Source: Verrucomicrobiia bacterium
GTDB lineage: Bacteria; Verrucomicrobiota; Verrucomicrobiia; JABWAM01
DNA length: 64,000 bases
Direction of reading: 5' to 3'
Assembly (NCBI GenBank): GCA_028687435.1
Contig: JAQUAF010000004.1
Span: 1-64,000 of the forward strand
In this document: piece after piece, positions 1-8,406 of the stretch
Position numbering within the stretch: the first letter of the stretch is position 1
Layout of the letters: each line of letters opens with the position of its first letter
Made by a program: the position numbers and the translations under genes
The notes under the pieces: model-generated
What the model was told of the DNA's origin: nothing
The model's input: the letters and a program-made list of their open reading frames with translations, nothing else
Databases searched by the model: none

Positions 1-156
1 GGCATTCTGAACTCATTCCCAGTGCAAAATAGTCTGCCCAACAAATTTTCAGACGTTGGAGACCCAATCGCCATGCCAAAATCCTGCCTTGTCACACCCT
101 GAAAACTCGGTACTCTCAAGTTATTGAAGGACCCTAATTTTACCTCTGAAAAGAAG
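1..156. other. No gene seen downstream of tRNA-Phe
   Basis: No convincing reading frame, hairpin with a T-run, or repeat was recognised here. It lies downstream of the minus-strand tRNA, so it would hold the tRNA 3' trailer, but no terminator is apparent. Confidence 0.4.
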
Positions 157-231
157 TGGTGGCTGGGGAGGGAATCGCACCCCCGACACAGGGCTTTTCA
201 GGCCCCTGCTCTACTACTGAGCTACCCAGCC
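157..231 (-). tRNA. tRNA-Phe (GAA), CCA encoded
   Basis: On the minus strand the acceptor arms GGCTGGG and CCCAGCC pair fully, followed by A and an encoded CCA. The anticodon arm is GGGGC-CTGAAAA-GCCCT, giving anticodon GAA (Phe). The D arm is GCTC-AGTAGTA-GAGC and the T arm GGGGG-TGCGATT-CCCTC. Two oddities are visible. The D loop is seven bases and has no GG pair, and the T loop reads TGCGA instead of TTCGA, so position 55 is G rather than U. These positions normally contact each other (G18-psi55, G19-C56). It lies 73 nt downstream of asd on the same strand. Confidence 0.93.
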
Positions 232-304
232 ATTCTCCAAAACGATGCGCGCCACGGTAGGCTTGGCGGAGGGAATTGTCAAACCCTTGCGCGCGGCGGC
301 GGAA

Positions 305-1312
305 TCATTTTTCCAAAAGCATTTCGGCGATCTGCACGGCGTTCCACGCGGCGCCCTTGAGCAACTGGTCGCCGCTGATGAAAAGAGCCAGGCCATTCTG
401 CGCCGTGTCGTCCTCGCGGATGCGGCCCACGAGCACTTCCAGAAGATTGGTGGCGTCGATGGGCATGGGAAAATAATTTTTCTCGCGATCATCCACCACC
501 TTGACGCCCGGCGCCTTGAGCAGAACCTTGCGGGCTTCGGCGGCGGTGAGTTTGCGCTCGGTCTCAATGACCACACTCTCGGTGTGCGCCCGGTAAACCG
601 GCACGCGCACGCAAGTGGGGCAGATGGCCAGTTTCGGCTCGTGAAACATCTTGCGGGTTTCCTCGACCATCTTGTTCTCCTCCTCGTTGTAACCGTTTTC
701 CTGGATCCTGGCGTTGTGGGAGAAAACATTGAAGGCAATCTGGTGGGGTAAAATCTCTTTTTTAGCCGGTTTGCCGTCCAGAATGTCGCGGCTTTGGTTT
801 TCCAACTCCGCCATGGCGCGCGCGCCCGCGCCGCTGGCCGCCTGGTAGGTGGACACCACGATGCGATTGATTTTGGCGGCCTGGTGCAGGGGCCACAGAG
901 GCACCGCCAGGATGGCGGCGGAACAATTCGGATTGGCGATCAAGCCCTTGTGCTTTTTGATATCGCCGGGATTCACCTCGGGCACCACCAGGGGAATGTC
1001 CGCGTCCATGCGAAAAGCGGAGGAATTATCCACCACCACGCAACCGGCCTTGATGGCGTGGGGGGCAAACTCGCGGGAACGGGTGGCGCCGGCGCTGAAA
1101 ATGGCCACATCCACACCCTTGAAGGATTCGGGGTTCACCTGTTCCACCGTCACATCCTGCCCCTTGAATTTCATCTTTTTGCCCACCGAACGCTCGGAGG
1201 CAAGCAACGTGAGCTTCCGGACCGGAAAATTCCGCCGCTCCAAAGTTTTCAAAACTTCCACGCCAACCGCTCCGGTGGCGCCCAAAACCGCAATGTGAAC
1301 AGGTGCTTTCAT
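305..1312 (-). CDS. asd: Aspartate-semialdehyde dehydrogenase
   Basis: This 335-residue enzyme makes aspartate semialdehyde from aspartyl phosphate with NADPH, the branch point to lysine/diaminopimelate, threonine and methionine. The N-terminal Rossmann motif GATGAVG starts at residue 11. The catalytic cysteine is Cys130 in NPNCS, and the dimerisation domain follows with a usual family length. The ATG start is directly followed by the nucleotide-binding fold, so no other start is needed. It follows the polytopic membrane protein gene by 39 nt on the same strand and precedes tRNA-Phe. Its link with the pilus genes is positional only. Confidence 0.96.
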   Translation of the reverse strand: MKAPVHIAVLGATGAVGVEVLKTLERRNFPVRKLTLLASERSVGKKMKFKGQDVTVEQVNPESFKGVDVAIFSAGATRSREFAPHAIKAGCVVVDNSSAFRMDADIPLVVPEVNPGDIKKHKGLIANPNCSAAILAVPLWPLHQAAKINRIVVSTYQAASGAGARAMAELENQSRDILDGKPAKKEILPHQIAFNVFSHNARIQENGYNEEENKMVEETRKMFHEPKLAICPTCVRVPVYRAHTESVVIETERKLTAAEARKVLLKAPGVKVVDDREKNYFPMPIDATNLLEVLVGRIREDDTAQNGLALFISGDQLLKGAAWNAVQIAEMLLEK

Positions 1313-1327
1313 AATTCGAGCGTTGTA

Positions 1328-1343
1328 ACCTGCCGGGAGGCAG
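1328..1343 (-). promoter_or_regulatory. Small GC hairpin upstream of asd
   Basis: CCTGCC and GGCAGG pair perfectly around a four-base loop, in the 39-nt gap before the asd start. There is no T-run, so it is not an intrinsic terminator. It could shape translation initiation or RNA stability, but could also be chance. Confidence 0.25.
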
Positions 1344-1351
1344 GGCGCTTG

Positions 1352-2899
1352 TCAAGGGAGAACGGCCCACAACACGGCTTTCACCCTGCCCCGGCGATCC
1401 GTTTGCGCCGCCAGCCGGCGCAGGCCGGGCAGCGTTTCCTCCGCCAAAGCGCGCCAGACCAAGGAGGCTTTGACGTCCTCCACATCGTCCGGCAAGGCGC
1501 GTTCAAAACCGCCGGAAGCCAGCAGAACCGGCGCCTCCATGCCGTCGGGCGTCCGTCCCACCCCCACGCGGCAATCGTCGGAGGTGAAAAACAGGTGGGT
1601 GATCCCCTCTTTTCTCAATTCGGGCAAAGCCACGGCCAGGGGGTTGGATGCCAGCCGGATCCATCGGTCATCCAGATGATGCCAATCGGTCACGCACGGC
1701 GCGCCGGTCACTCCGCGGATGACAAAGCCATAGGTTGGGGAACACAGGACCCGCGCGTTTTCCGTTCCGGATGGCGGCATTTGTTTGAGAACCGCGACGA
1801 TGTTGCCCGGATAAAAACACGGCAATCCCCGCCAACAGGCCGTGAGAAACATTCCGGTCACGGCAATGGCGCCCGCCCATTTCATCCAGCGTTGCCTTCC
1901 CTCCCGGAATTCATTTGCCAGAAAAGCCGCCAGCAGCCAGGCCATGGGCATCTCGACCCATGGACTGAATCGCGCCGCAGCGCCGGCAAACAGGCCCGCC
2001 GTCACCACCAGCGACACTTCGGCAAACCGGTCCCTCCACCATCCCCAAACCAGAAGCCCCGCCCCCAGGACGCTGAAAACCCCATAGGTATTCCACCAGC
2101 AAGACCATCCAAAAGGCAGCAGATCGGCCGCATTCAACTGCCGTTGATGCGCCAGATCAATGCCCCGGACATGCATGGCCATCTGATCGTGCAGTACGAC
2201 AAGACCCGGTTTCAAGCACCAGGCCAGCGCCAGCCATCCCAAAAGAATCCCGGCCTGGATCCACCGTTTTCGCGGCCCATCCGCGATTGAACGGGTCAAC
2301 CGCCGCTCCAGCAACAAGGGCAACAACCAGGCGGCCACCACCCCCGCATCCGGTCCCATGCCCGCCGCCAGCAACAACAACCCCGCAAGCAAACAACCCG
2401 CACCCCAACCACCGCTTTTCATCAATCGAAGGACCATCCACACCGACAACATCAAAACCGGGAAAACCTCCTGTTGATGATGAAAGGAGGCGGTGCAGTA
2501 GTTCAGGCTGGAAGAACCCAGGACAAAAGCAAGGGAGGCCCAAAAAGCCGCCTTGGCGGAGGAATAAACCTCGCGGCAACCGAAATAAAGGATGATCACC
2601 GCCGCCAGATTAAGGGCATTGGAACATCCCCACAAAATCGCGTAAATCGTTTCCGGGGAAAAACCGCCAGCCAGCGGCAGAAGCCACCGAAGAGGATCGC
2701 CCCAAAACAAATTGTGGCATCCTTTTGCCGCCCCGGCAAAAAACCAGATGTCCGCCCCATGGCTTGCCCATGCGCCATGCCGTTCAAAAAACCAGCAGGC
2801 GGCGGCGGCCCGCGCCGCCAAGGTCAGAAAAACGAGAACGGCAAGCCGGCCCCCCCAGGCCAAAGCTTGCCGTCCACCAACAAATCTCTCCCTTTCCAC
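1352..2899 (-). CDS. Polytopic membrane protein, glycosyltransferase-like
   Basis: This is a 515-residue integral membrane protein with about ten hydrophobic segments and a soluble C-terminal third. The overall layout (N-terminal helix, first loop with an acidic residue in SHGADIWFF, then multiple helices) recalls GT39/GT83-type lipid-linked sugar transferases, but no diagnostic motif is certain, so the function is tentative. The start is GTG at 2899, one base after the pilQ stop (TAGCGTG), so it is almost certainly translationally coupled to pilQ. A role in pilin or envelope glycosylation would fit the position but is inference. Confidence 0.7.
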   Translation of the reverse strand: MERERFVGGRQALAWGGRLAVLVFLTLAARAAAACWFFERHGAWASHGADIWFFAGAAKGCHNLFWGDPLRWLLPLAGGFSPETIYAILWGCSNALNLAAVIILYFGCREVYSSAKAAFWASLAFVLGSSSLNYCTASFHHQQEVFPVLMLSVWMVLRLMKSGGWGAGCLLAGLLLLAAGMGPDAGVVAAWLLPLLLERRLTRSIADGPRKRWIQAGILLGWLALAWCLKPGLVVLHDQMAMHVRGIDLAHQRQLNAADLLPFGWSCWWNTYGVFSVLGAGLLVWGWWRDRFAEVSLVVTAGLFAGAAARFSPWVEMPMAWLLAAFLANEFREGRQRWMKWAGAIAVTGMFLTACWRGLPCFYPGNIVAVLKQMPPSGTENARVLCSPTYGFVIRGVTGAPCVTDWHHLDDRWIRLASNPLAVALPELRKEGITHLFFTSDDCRVGVGRTPDGMEAPVLLASGGFERALPDDVEDVKASLVWRALAEETLPGLRRLAAQTDRRGRVKAVLWAVLP

Positions 2900-2900
2900 G

Positions 2901-4667
2901 CTACTCGCGCAAACCGGGCGCCAGCCGCGGCGCCAGTTGTTCGGAATCCACCAGCGTCGTCTGGTCCATCTCGCTGGCCGCCTGTTCCAAGGCCTTGTTT
3001 TTCTCCTCCACCGTGGCGCCGTTTTCCTCCTGCTTCATATCCCCCAGGCCGCCTGTGATCGGCACGGCGCTCGGTTCCCTCCCCTTGTTGAACTGATCGC
3101 GGGGCTTGGCATTGCCGATGAAACTCTTCCGGTAGGCAAACCGGTCGTTCTGATCCGCTTCCTTCAATTGCGCGTACTGATCCTCCAGCCCCGTTCCACC
3201 ATCCGAGGTGACAATGGTCGGCGTGATGAAAACCAGCAGATTGCGCTTGTTTTTCTCAAAACTGCGATAGCGGAACACATCGCCAAACATCGGGATGTCG
3301 CCGAAAAACGGCACCTTGGAAAAAGTGCGGTTGGAATCGGCGGACAGCAACCCGCCAATCGCAAGGGTGTTGCCGCTTTTCACCATGACCCGCGAAGTCA
3401 GCGTACGCATGGCAATGATGGGAATGGTCACCGTGCTGCCGGAAATCGTGAAGGTGCTGTCCCTGTTGGAACTGCTGACATTGGGTTCCACATCTAGGGT
3501 GATGAAGTTGTCTCGATTGACCCGCGGCGTCACCTTGAGGATGTTGCCGATATCCTTGTACTCGAAACCGGAAATCACAAACGACGCCGTCTGCTGGTTG
3601 AAAGTGAAGTTCGGAATGGGGCGCTGCTCGGCAACCTTGATGGTCGCCTCCTTGTTGTCGGCAGTGATCACCTTGGGACTGCCCAGCAACTCGGTGTCGT
3701 TGTCCTGCAACAGAAAACTCAGGGTGGTGGAAAAGGCGGGCATGTCCAATACGGCCGCAAACGGATAACCGCTCGCCGCGCCGCCAATCGGCGTCAACAC
3801 GCCGCCGCGGCGATAGGTCGTCGTTGTCGTGCCGCCGGGATCGCCGGACCGGGTGATGCCCATCATCAAATGTCCGCTGGAGGAGTTGTCCGTTCCGGTG
3901 CCGGAAACCGCCGAAACCGGGCTGGCAAGGCTCACGGTATAGGACGCCAGCGACGTCCAGTTCACGCCCACCGCCTCTTTCGGGTTTCGGGTCATTTCCA
4001 ACAGCTTTGTCTCAATCATCACCTGGGGCGTCACCGTGTCCAAAGTCTTCAGGATTGGAATGATCTTGGAAAGGTTTGAAGGCACGTCGGTGATGACCAG
4101 TGTATTGCTGCGTTCGTCCAACTGCACATTGGCGCCTGCGGCGCGGCTCAGGAGTTTTTCCACGGTGGGCTTGGACTCCCTGGCGCTGGCGTTGGCAAAT
4201 TGGTAAATCTCAGTCTTGGTCGGCTCCTGGTTGATCGATTCCTTGCTCTTGACCAGGAAAACCCCATCCCTTTCGATCAACTGATAGCCTTTTGATTCGA
4301 GAATGACTTCCATGGCCTGCTTGATGGGCAAATCCACCAGACGCGCAGTGACGGTTCCCTTCACGTCCTCCGGCAAAATCAGGCTTATTCCGGCCTGTTT
4401 GGCCATGGCTGGCAGAATGATGCTCAAATCCGCCTTTTCAAACGCCAGGGGCGGACGCTTGGGTTTTGCGGGTGCGGAAACGGCGGGTACCCCGGTCTTG
4501 GGCGCCTCAGCAGCCGCTCCGTCCTTGGGCGCCTCCTGGGCAACCGCCAATCGCGGCAAAACAAAACAGAAAGCGGCAACCAGCCCGGCCATTAAAACCA
4601 CCGGGGTTCCCGCCAACAACCTCTTTCCGTTCACAATGATGTTTCGATCAGGGTTTTTTATTTTCAT
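2901..4667 (-). CDS. pilQ: Type IV pilus secretin PilQ
   Basis: This 588-residue outer-membrane secretin forms the channel through which the pilus leaves the cell. A signal peptide ending near AVAQE is followed by a proline/alanine linker, an STN-like domain (SIILPAMAKQAGISLILPED), an N-type secretin domain, and the C-terminal secretin fold. The latter is recognisable from ELLGSPKVITADNKEATI, then SGNTLAIGGLL, VPFFGDIPMFGDVFR and LLVFITPTIV. The ATG at 4667 was chosen because AAGGA lies just upstream. A longer frame exists to 4751 but would overlap pilP by over 100 nt. The C-terminus carries an extra acidic/glutamine-rich tail of about 80 residues. Confidence 0.93.
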   Translation of the reverse strand: MKIKNPDRNIIVNGKRLLAGTPVVLMAGLVAAFCFVLPRLAVAQEAPKDGAAAEAPKTGVPAVSAPAKPKRPPLAFEKADLSIILPAMAKQAGISLILPEDVKGTVTARLVDLPIKQAMEVILESKGYQLIERDGVFLVKSKESINQEPTKTEIYQFANASARESKPTVEKLLSRAAGANVQLDERSNTLVITDVPSNLSKIIPILKTLDTVTPQVMIETKLLEMTRNPKEAVGVNWTSLASYTVSLASPVSAVSGTGTDNSSSGHLMMGITRSGDPGGTTTTTYRRGGVLTPIGGAASGYPFAAVLDMPAFSTTLSFLLQDNDTELLGSPKVITADNKEATIKVAEQRPIPNFTFNQQTASFVISGFEYKDIGNILKVTPRVNRDNFITLDVEPNVSSSNRDSTFTISGSTVTIPIIAMRTLTSRVMVKSGNTLAIGGLLSADSNRTFSKVPFFGDIPMFGDVFRYRSFEKNKRNLLVFITPTIVTSDGGTGLEDQYAQLKEADQNDRFAYRKSFIGNAKPRDQFNKGREPSAVPITGGLGDMKQEENGATVEEKNKALEQAASEMDQTTLVDSEQLAPRLAPGLRE

Positions 4668-5184
4668 TGTTTCCATCCTTTTCAATAAATTGATCGAGGT
4701 CATGTCCCTTGAGCATGAATGTTTTTTCCTTGCCGTTGCAGACAATGACAACGGAGTTGTCCGTAACCCGCTTCACCGTGTAATCCACGGATTCCTTGCC
4801 CTCGCGATACTGGTAAACCTTCCCCGTTTCCAACTCCCCTCCGCCATCTACCACCGCCACATCCCCCATGATGCCCGTGATTTTCAGCTTGATATCCAAT
4901 TCCTTTGGCGCCACCGGCGTCTTGCCATCGGTGCGCACGGGTTTCTTGTAACCCACCGGGCAAAAAGGATCGCGCCCCTGGCTCTCAACAAAAACCGACC
5001 GGATCACGGCGTTGGTCAGGGAAAAATTCTCGTCATCCTTTGCGGACGCGGGTTGACCCGGTTGCGCAAACGCGGCCCAAGCCATCCCGGCCAGACAGAC
5101 AACGGCCATTCCGCCCCGGGCAACCCAAGGCCGCACCCCTGTCAATTCCGGGCGTCCAACTGTCATTTTCAGTCCCGCCGTCAT
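4648..5184 (-). CDS. pilP: Pilus assembly protein PilP-like
   Basis: This 178-residue exported protein sits between pilO and pilQ, where PilP is encoded in other species. An N-terminal hydrophobic stretch (GGMAVVCLAGMAWAAFAQPG) acts as signal or anchor. It is followed by the PilP-type GRDPFCPVGY segment and a small beta-rich domain (LKITGIMGDVAVVDGGGEL). PilP links the inner-membrane PilN/PilO complex to the secretin. The lipoprotein cysteine usual in PilP is not evident, so identity rests on position and the DPF motif. Its start overlaps the pilO stop by four bases and its end overlaps pilQ by 20 nt. Confidence 0.75.
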   Translation of the reverse strand: MTAGLKMTVGRPELTGVRPWVARGGMAVVCLAGMAWAAFAQPGQPASAKDDENFSLTNAVIRSVFVESQGRDPFCPVGYKKPVRTDGKTPVAPKELDIKLKITGIMGDVAVVDGGGELETGKVYQYREGKESVDYTVKRVTDNSVVIVCNGKEKTFMLKGHDLDQFIEKDGNNENKKP

Positions 5185-5744
5185 TGTTTTGCCACCTCGG
5201 AAATGCGCACGTTCACCGTATGAACATGCTTTTCCTTTGTGCTGCCGGCGCTGATGGAAATCTCGTCCACTTCCATCAGTTGCTGGTTGTTTTCCAGGGT
5301 TGAAATGAATTTTCCGATTTGATTCAACTCCGCAAGAAAATCAAAACGGAAACCGATCAGCTGGTAGGGTTGATCCTTGAATTTGAAATCGCTCAATTCA
5401 TTGAGCGGTTGCATGGCAGTGTTGGCCAGATTGATTTTTTCAATGGTCGCCAGGTCGCTTATTTCCCTGAGCATCCAGGTTTCCGGATTGCCCTTGGGCA
5501 TTTTTTCCTCCCAGTCGGCGGTGTACTGCTGGTAAACCTTGGCTTGTTCGCGCGCATCTTTTTCCTTGAGAATGTCGCTGGTGCGTTTTTGCACATCGGC
5601 GCGGGTTTTCTCCAATTCCTTGGTGTTTTTTTCCTTCGAAACCACCACAAACTGATTGCCCAGATACCAGACAACGGCAATCGCCACCCCCATCACCAAG
5701 GCGGTCAGCATCCATTTCTTCTGTTTTTCCGGACTTAGTTTCAT
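5181..5744 (-). CDS. pilO: Pilus assembly protein PilO-like
   Basis: The protein has 187 residues: a short cytoplasmic N-terminus, one transmembrane helix (MLTALVMGVAIAVVWYLG), a charged coiled-coil region rich in K/E, then a ferredoxin-like periplasmic domain. This matches PilO, which pairs with PilN in the alignment subcomplex of the pilus machine. It follows pilN by six bases and its TGA overlaps the ATG of the next gene. Sequence conservation in this family is low, so the call depends on topology and gene order. Confidence 0.82.
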   Translation of the reverse strand: MKLSPEKQKKWMLTALVMGVAIAVVWYLGNQFVVVSKEKNTKELEKTRADVQKRTSDILKEKDAREQAKVYQQYTADWEEKMPKGNPETWMLREISDLATIEKINLANTAMQPLNELSDFKFKDQPYQLIGFRFDFLAELNQIGKFISTLENNQQLMEVDEISISAGSTKEKHVHTVNVRISEVAKQ

Positions 5745-5750
5745 ATCACA

Positions 5751-6449
5751 TCACAATTCCCTGGGTTTATCCTTGGGAGCAAACGGCAGGCGGAGTTCAA
5801 AAACCCCCACAGCCTGTTCCCCCAGTTTCGGATCGGATGTCATGCCCGGCGCCAAAACCACATCATTGCGATTGGTTGCGCCAGTCTCCTCGCTTTGTTT
5901 CAGCCAATCCCTGAAACGGGGTTCCTTTTGAAAAACATCCAACAGACGGTCGCGAATCTGCAACACCTCCACCTTGGTCTTGCCCCGCGCCTCAATCTCC
6001 AGCGTAATCTCCGCGCTGGGAACCACTTTTTTGACCGTTCGCGACCCCTTCGGCCCGCGCTTGATCACTTCGCTGGACGCCATGCCGCGGCGCAAATTGA
6101 AACTTCTCACCTGGCAGTTGGTGGGAATCAAATCCCGGACCACCCCCAGATGGGTTGCCACCATCACCCGGGTGTGGATGCGATTGTTGATCGACTGTGC
6201 CTGCGTCCGGATTTTGGGCAGGTCCGTCAGCGCCCCCAATTGCTTGAATTCGCTGTCCAGCTTTTTCAATTGGGCCCGGGAACCCGCCAGTTCATTGCGA
6301 AGATCGCTCATTTTCAAATACAAAAAGCCGTACCAGACAACAATAATGGTCAGAATCAAACTGCCCCCCAGCACGGTCAAACGCACCGGGTCAAAATCCT
6401 TCTCCCGCTGGATTTCCTGCTGTTCGTAAAAGAGATTCAGTTCAAACAT
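5751..6449 (-). CDS. pilN: Pilus assembly protein PilN-like
   Basis: This 232-residue protein opens with FELNLFYEQQEIQREKDFD, comparable to the PilN cytoplasmic peptide that docks on PilM, although the canonical INLLP is changed to LNLFY. A transmembrane helix (LTVLGGSLILTIIVVWYGFL) and a coiled coil follow, then a periplasmic fold. It lies between pilM (24 nt upstream) and pilO (6 nt downstream). The periplasmic part carries a longer basic loop (KRGPKGSRTVKK) than is common. Confidence 0.83.
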   Translation of the reverse strand: MFELNLFYEQQEIQREKDFDPVRLTVLGGSLILTIIVVWYGFLYLKMSDLRNELAGSRAQLKKLDSEFKQLGALTDLPKIRTQAQSINNRIHTRVMVATHLGVVRDLIPTNCQVRSFNLRRGMASSEVIKRGPKGSRTVKKVVPSAEITLEIEARGKTKVEVLQIRDRLLDVFQKEPRFRDWLKQSEETGATNRNDVVLAPGMTSDPKLGEQAVGVFELRLPFAPKDKPREL

Positions 6450-6473
6450 GATCTTTTTTCGTTTTCAAACGGA

Positions 6474-7607
6474 TCAGGCAGCCTTCTCCACCGCCGCCGG
6501 CGCGGGCGGGGCGGCAACGCTCTCCGCCGTTCCAATCACCGTTCTGGCCAATCCAAGAACCGCGGTGAACATCGGAATGTTTTTCGACAGCACCCCCTGC
6601 TGTTCCGGCGGCAGCTCGACCTGCAAACCGCCGGCGCCATCCCAAACTTCGCATGGCAGCCCCATCTCATTGCTCAAAGATTCCACCATCATCGGCGAAC
6701 AAGCCGTTCCACCAGAAAGATAAACCTTGGAAATCACCTGCTCACTGTTCTTCTCGAAAAAGTTGATGGACGATCGGACTTCGCGAATCAATGGCACACA
6801 AATACGCGCCACAGCCTCCGCCAATCCGGGATCCCCCTGCAATTTGGCGGCCTCGGCCCGCGCAAAGTCCATCCCGGAATTCTGGGCCATGTACTCGGTC
6901 AGATGCCGCCCTCCAATGGAAACCATGCGGGTCAGCAGGGGACGGCCTTGATCCATGATGGTCAGGGATGAACTGGAAAACCCCATGTCCATGACCGCCA
7001 CTGCCTGTGTTTTATGAATTTCCGGGCAGGCCCCCTCAAAGGCATTGATCAGGGAAATGGGCGTCAGTTGCAACGACCGCGGCCTCAATCCCGCCTGGCG
7101 CGAGGCTTGAAACAGACGGGCGACTTCCTCCGTGGCAATTCCGCTGACCAAAAGTTTGATTTTCCCGTGCACAGTCGATGCGGCAAGATCCTTTTTGCCC
7201 GTCTTCTTCGGTCCAAGCGCCTTGGCCGCATCGTCGTCCAGCGGGCAGGCGTCAAAAGTGTAATTCTCAAAACTCTGCCTCAGATAGGTGGTGCTGTTAA
7301 GCTTCAAGGCCATGCGCACTTCATCCAATGGCATGTTGGGCAATTCAACATAACGAACCGTGCTGTTGGTGGAACTGACCGTGAAGTGATAATCGGCGCC
7401 CGACACCCTGATCTTTCCAACAAGCTCCTTGATCTGGGCGGACAATTCAGCCTCCGTTTGAGGAACCTGCTCTTGCGGCGCCCGGGAGTTCGGCTGCAAC
7501 ACCACCCCGGTCAGATTATACCGATTGGCCTTCTTCTGCAAACGAACCGCCTTGAGAACACTGTTCCCCAAGTCGATTGCAATCAAACTGGAAGGCAGAC
7601 CTTTCAT
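6474..7607 (-). CDS. pilM: Type IV pilus assembly ATPase-fold protein PilM
   Basis: This 377-residue cytoplasmic protein has an actin-like fold. The phosphate-1 motif is IAIDLGNSVLKAV at the N-terminus, a second phosphate motif is AVMDMGFSSSSLTIMD, and the adenosine motif is VYLSGGTACSPMMVESL. PilM binds the PilN N-terminal peptide and helps place the machine at the inner membrane. It is the first pil gene of the leftward cluster. The motor ATPases (pilB, pilT), platform protein (pilC) and a major pilin are not adjacent. Confidence 0.9.
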   Translation of the reverse strand: MKGLPSSLIAIDLGNSVLKAVRLQKKANRYNLTGVVLQPNSRAPQEQVPQTEAELSAQIKELVGKIRVSGADYHFTVSSTNSTVRYVELPNMPLDEVRMALKLNSTTYLRQSFENYTFDACPLDDDAAKALGPKKTGKKDLAASTVHGKIKLLVSGIATEEVARLFQASRQAGLRPRSLQLTPISLINAFEGACPEIHKTQAVAVMDMGFSSSSLTIMDQGRPLLTRMVSIGGRHLTEYMAQNSGMDFARAEAAKLQGDPGLAEAVARICVPLIREVRSSINFFEKNSEQVISKVYLSGGTACSPMMVESLSNEMGLPCEVWDGAGGLQVELPPEQQGVLSKNIPMFTAVLGLARTVIGTAESVAAPPAPAAVEKAA

Positions 7608-7634
7608 GTGAAAGAAGAGTTCCGGATCAAGATG

Positions 7635-7865
7635 CTAAACCGTTGCAACCAGCCCCGGCAGCGCCTCCTGCGGCTGCTCCCCCGGCTTGCCCTGCTTCGA
7701 TTCCTTGCTCAAATTCTGGTACTCGATGTACTCCTCAATCGGAATCATCGCCACAACCGGTTTGCCATGGCGTTCCACAATAATGTGGTCGCCCGCATAA
7801 ACCATCCGCCCCACAAATTCCGAGAGGTGACTCTTTGCGTCTGAAATACTCACTGTTCGGGTCAT
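7635..7865 (-). CDS. Phd/YefM-type antitoxin, no toxin next to it
   Basis: The 76-residue protein begins TRTVSISDAKSHLSEFVGRM and continues IIVERHGKPVVAMIPIEEY, the pattern of Phd/YefM N-terminal DNA-binding domains. The last 25 residues are a lysine/glutamine/proline-rich tail, where an antitoxin would normally wrap its toxin. No RelE, Doc or ParE frame lies on either side. pilM starts only 27 nt downstream on the same strand, so the protein may act as a repressor of the pil operon or be the remnant of a lost toxin-antitoxin pair. Family assignment is firm; the role is inference. Confidence 0.85.
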   Translation of the reverse strand: MTRTVSISDAKSHLSEFVGRMVYAGDHIIVERHGKPVVAMIPIEEYIEYQNLSKESKQGKPGEQPQEALPGLVATV

Positions 7866-8406
7866 AAGCGTCTTTCGGTTAAGCTCCAGCCAATCAGCAT
7901 CATGGCCGCAGCATCGTTTCTAAGATCATTTCAATCGGTTATGAAATAGGTAAAAGAGGTAAAAGTTCAAGCTGATCCAAGATTAGTCAAATTGATCAAA
8001 TGAATGCAAGAAAAAAATTAATTTTTTTAAGTCCTTGATATTGTGGACATTAAGCTGATGTCATCACGCCATATAAAGCCATCTTTTACCTCTGTTGTTT
8101 TTCAATATTCACAATGGCTTGATTATCAACCAGTTGCCGATGAATCTTGACATCTCTAAAAAAATTTTGGTCTAAAAAACCAAAATCCTCACTTTTTCCA
8201 TCAAACTTTATCTGCAACCCCTTGGAAATAAAAGAGTTATGGATTTTTAAGCAGAATAGGGGAAATCAAATAAAACCATCTCTTAATGTCAATGTTAAAT
8301 TTATGTTTTATGAATTTCAATGTTTGCTGAAAAACACATCGTGATGTTGAATCCCCTTAGAAGAATCCTTGACCCCTCCGGTTGTCATATCCAAAATTAA
8401 CCCACC
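7866..8406. other. AT-rich 541-bp intergenic region between divergent operons
   Basis: This is the most AT-rich stretch in the left half and separates the leftward pil operon from rightward glgM-glgE. It should hold both promoters, but no pair of consensus boxes stands out. One T-rich hairpin is listed separately. A 65-codon frame at 8147-8344 has the composition of non-coding AT-rich DNA and is not called. Confidence 0.5.
8158..8186 (-). terminator. Intrinsic terminator-like hairpin, minus strand
   Basis: On the minus strand ATTTTGGT and ACCAAAAT form a perfect 8-bp stem with a seven-base loop, followed at once by a run of six or seven T. No protein gene is read into it from the right on that strand. 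It would therefore terminate either antisense transcription from the glgM region or an unrecognised small RNA between about 8190 and 8400. Confidence 0.4.

Noticed and set aside
157-231. Integration (att) site at the tRNA-Phe gene
   Set aside because: No integrase gene, no repeat of the tRNA 3' end, and ordinary housekeeping genes on the visible side.
8147-8344. 65-codon frame in the AT-rich gap before glgM
   Set aside because: Lys/Phe/Ser-rich as expected from AT-rich DNA, no start signal, and a terminator-like hairpin lies inside.
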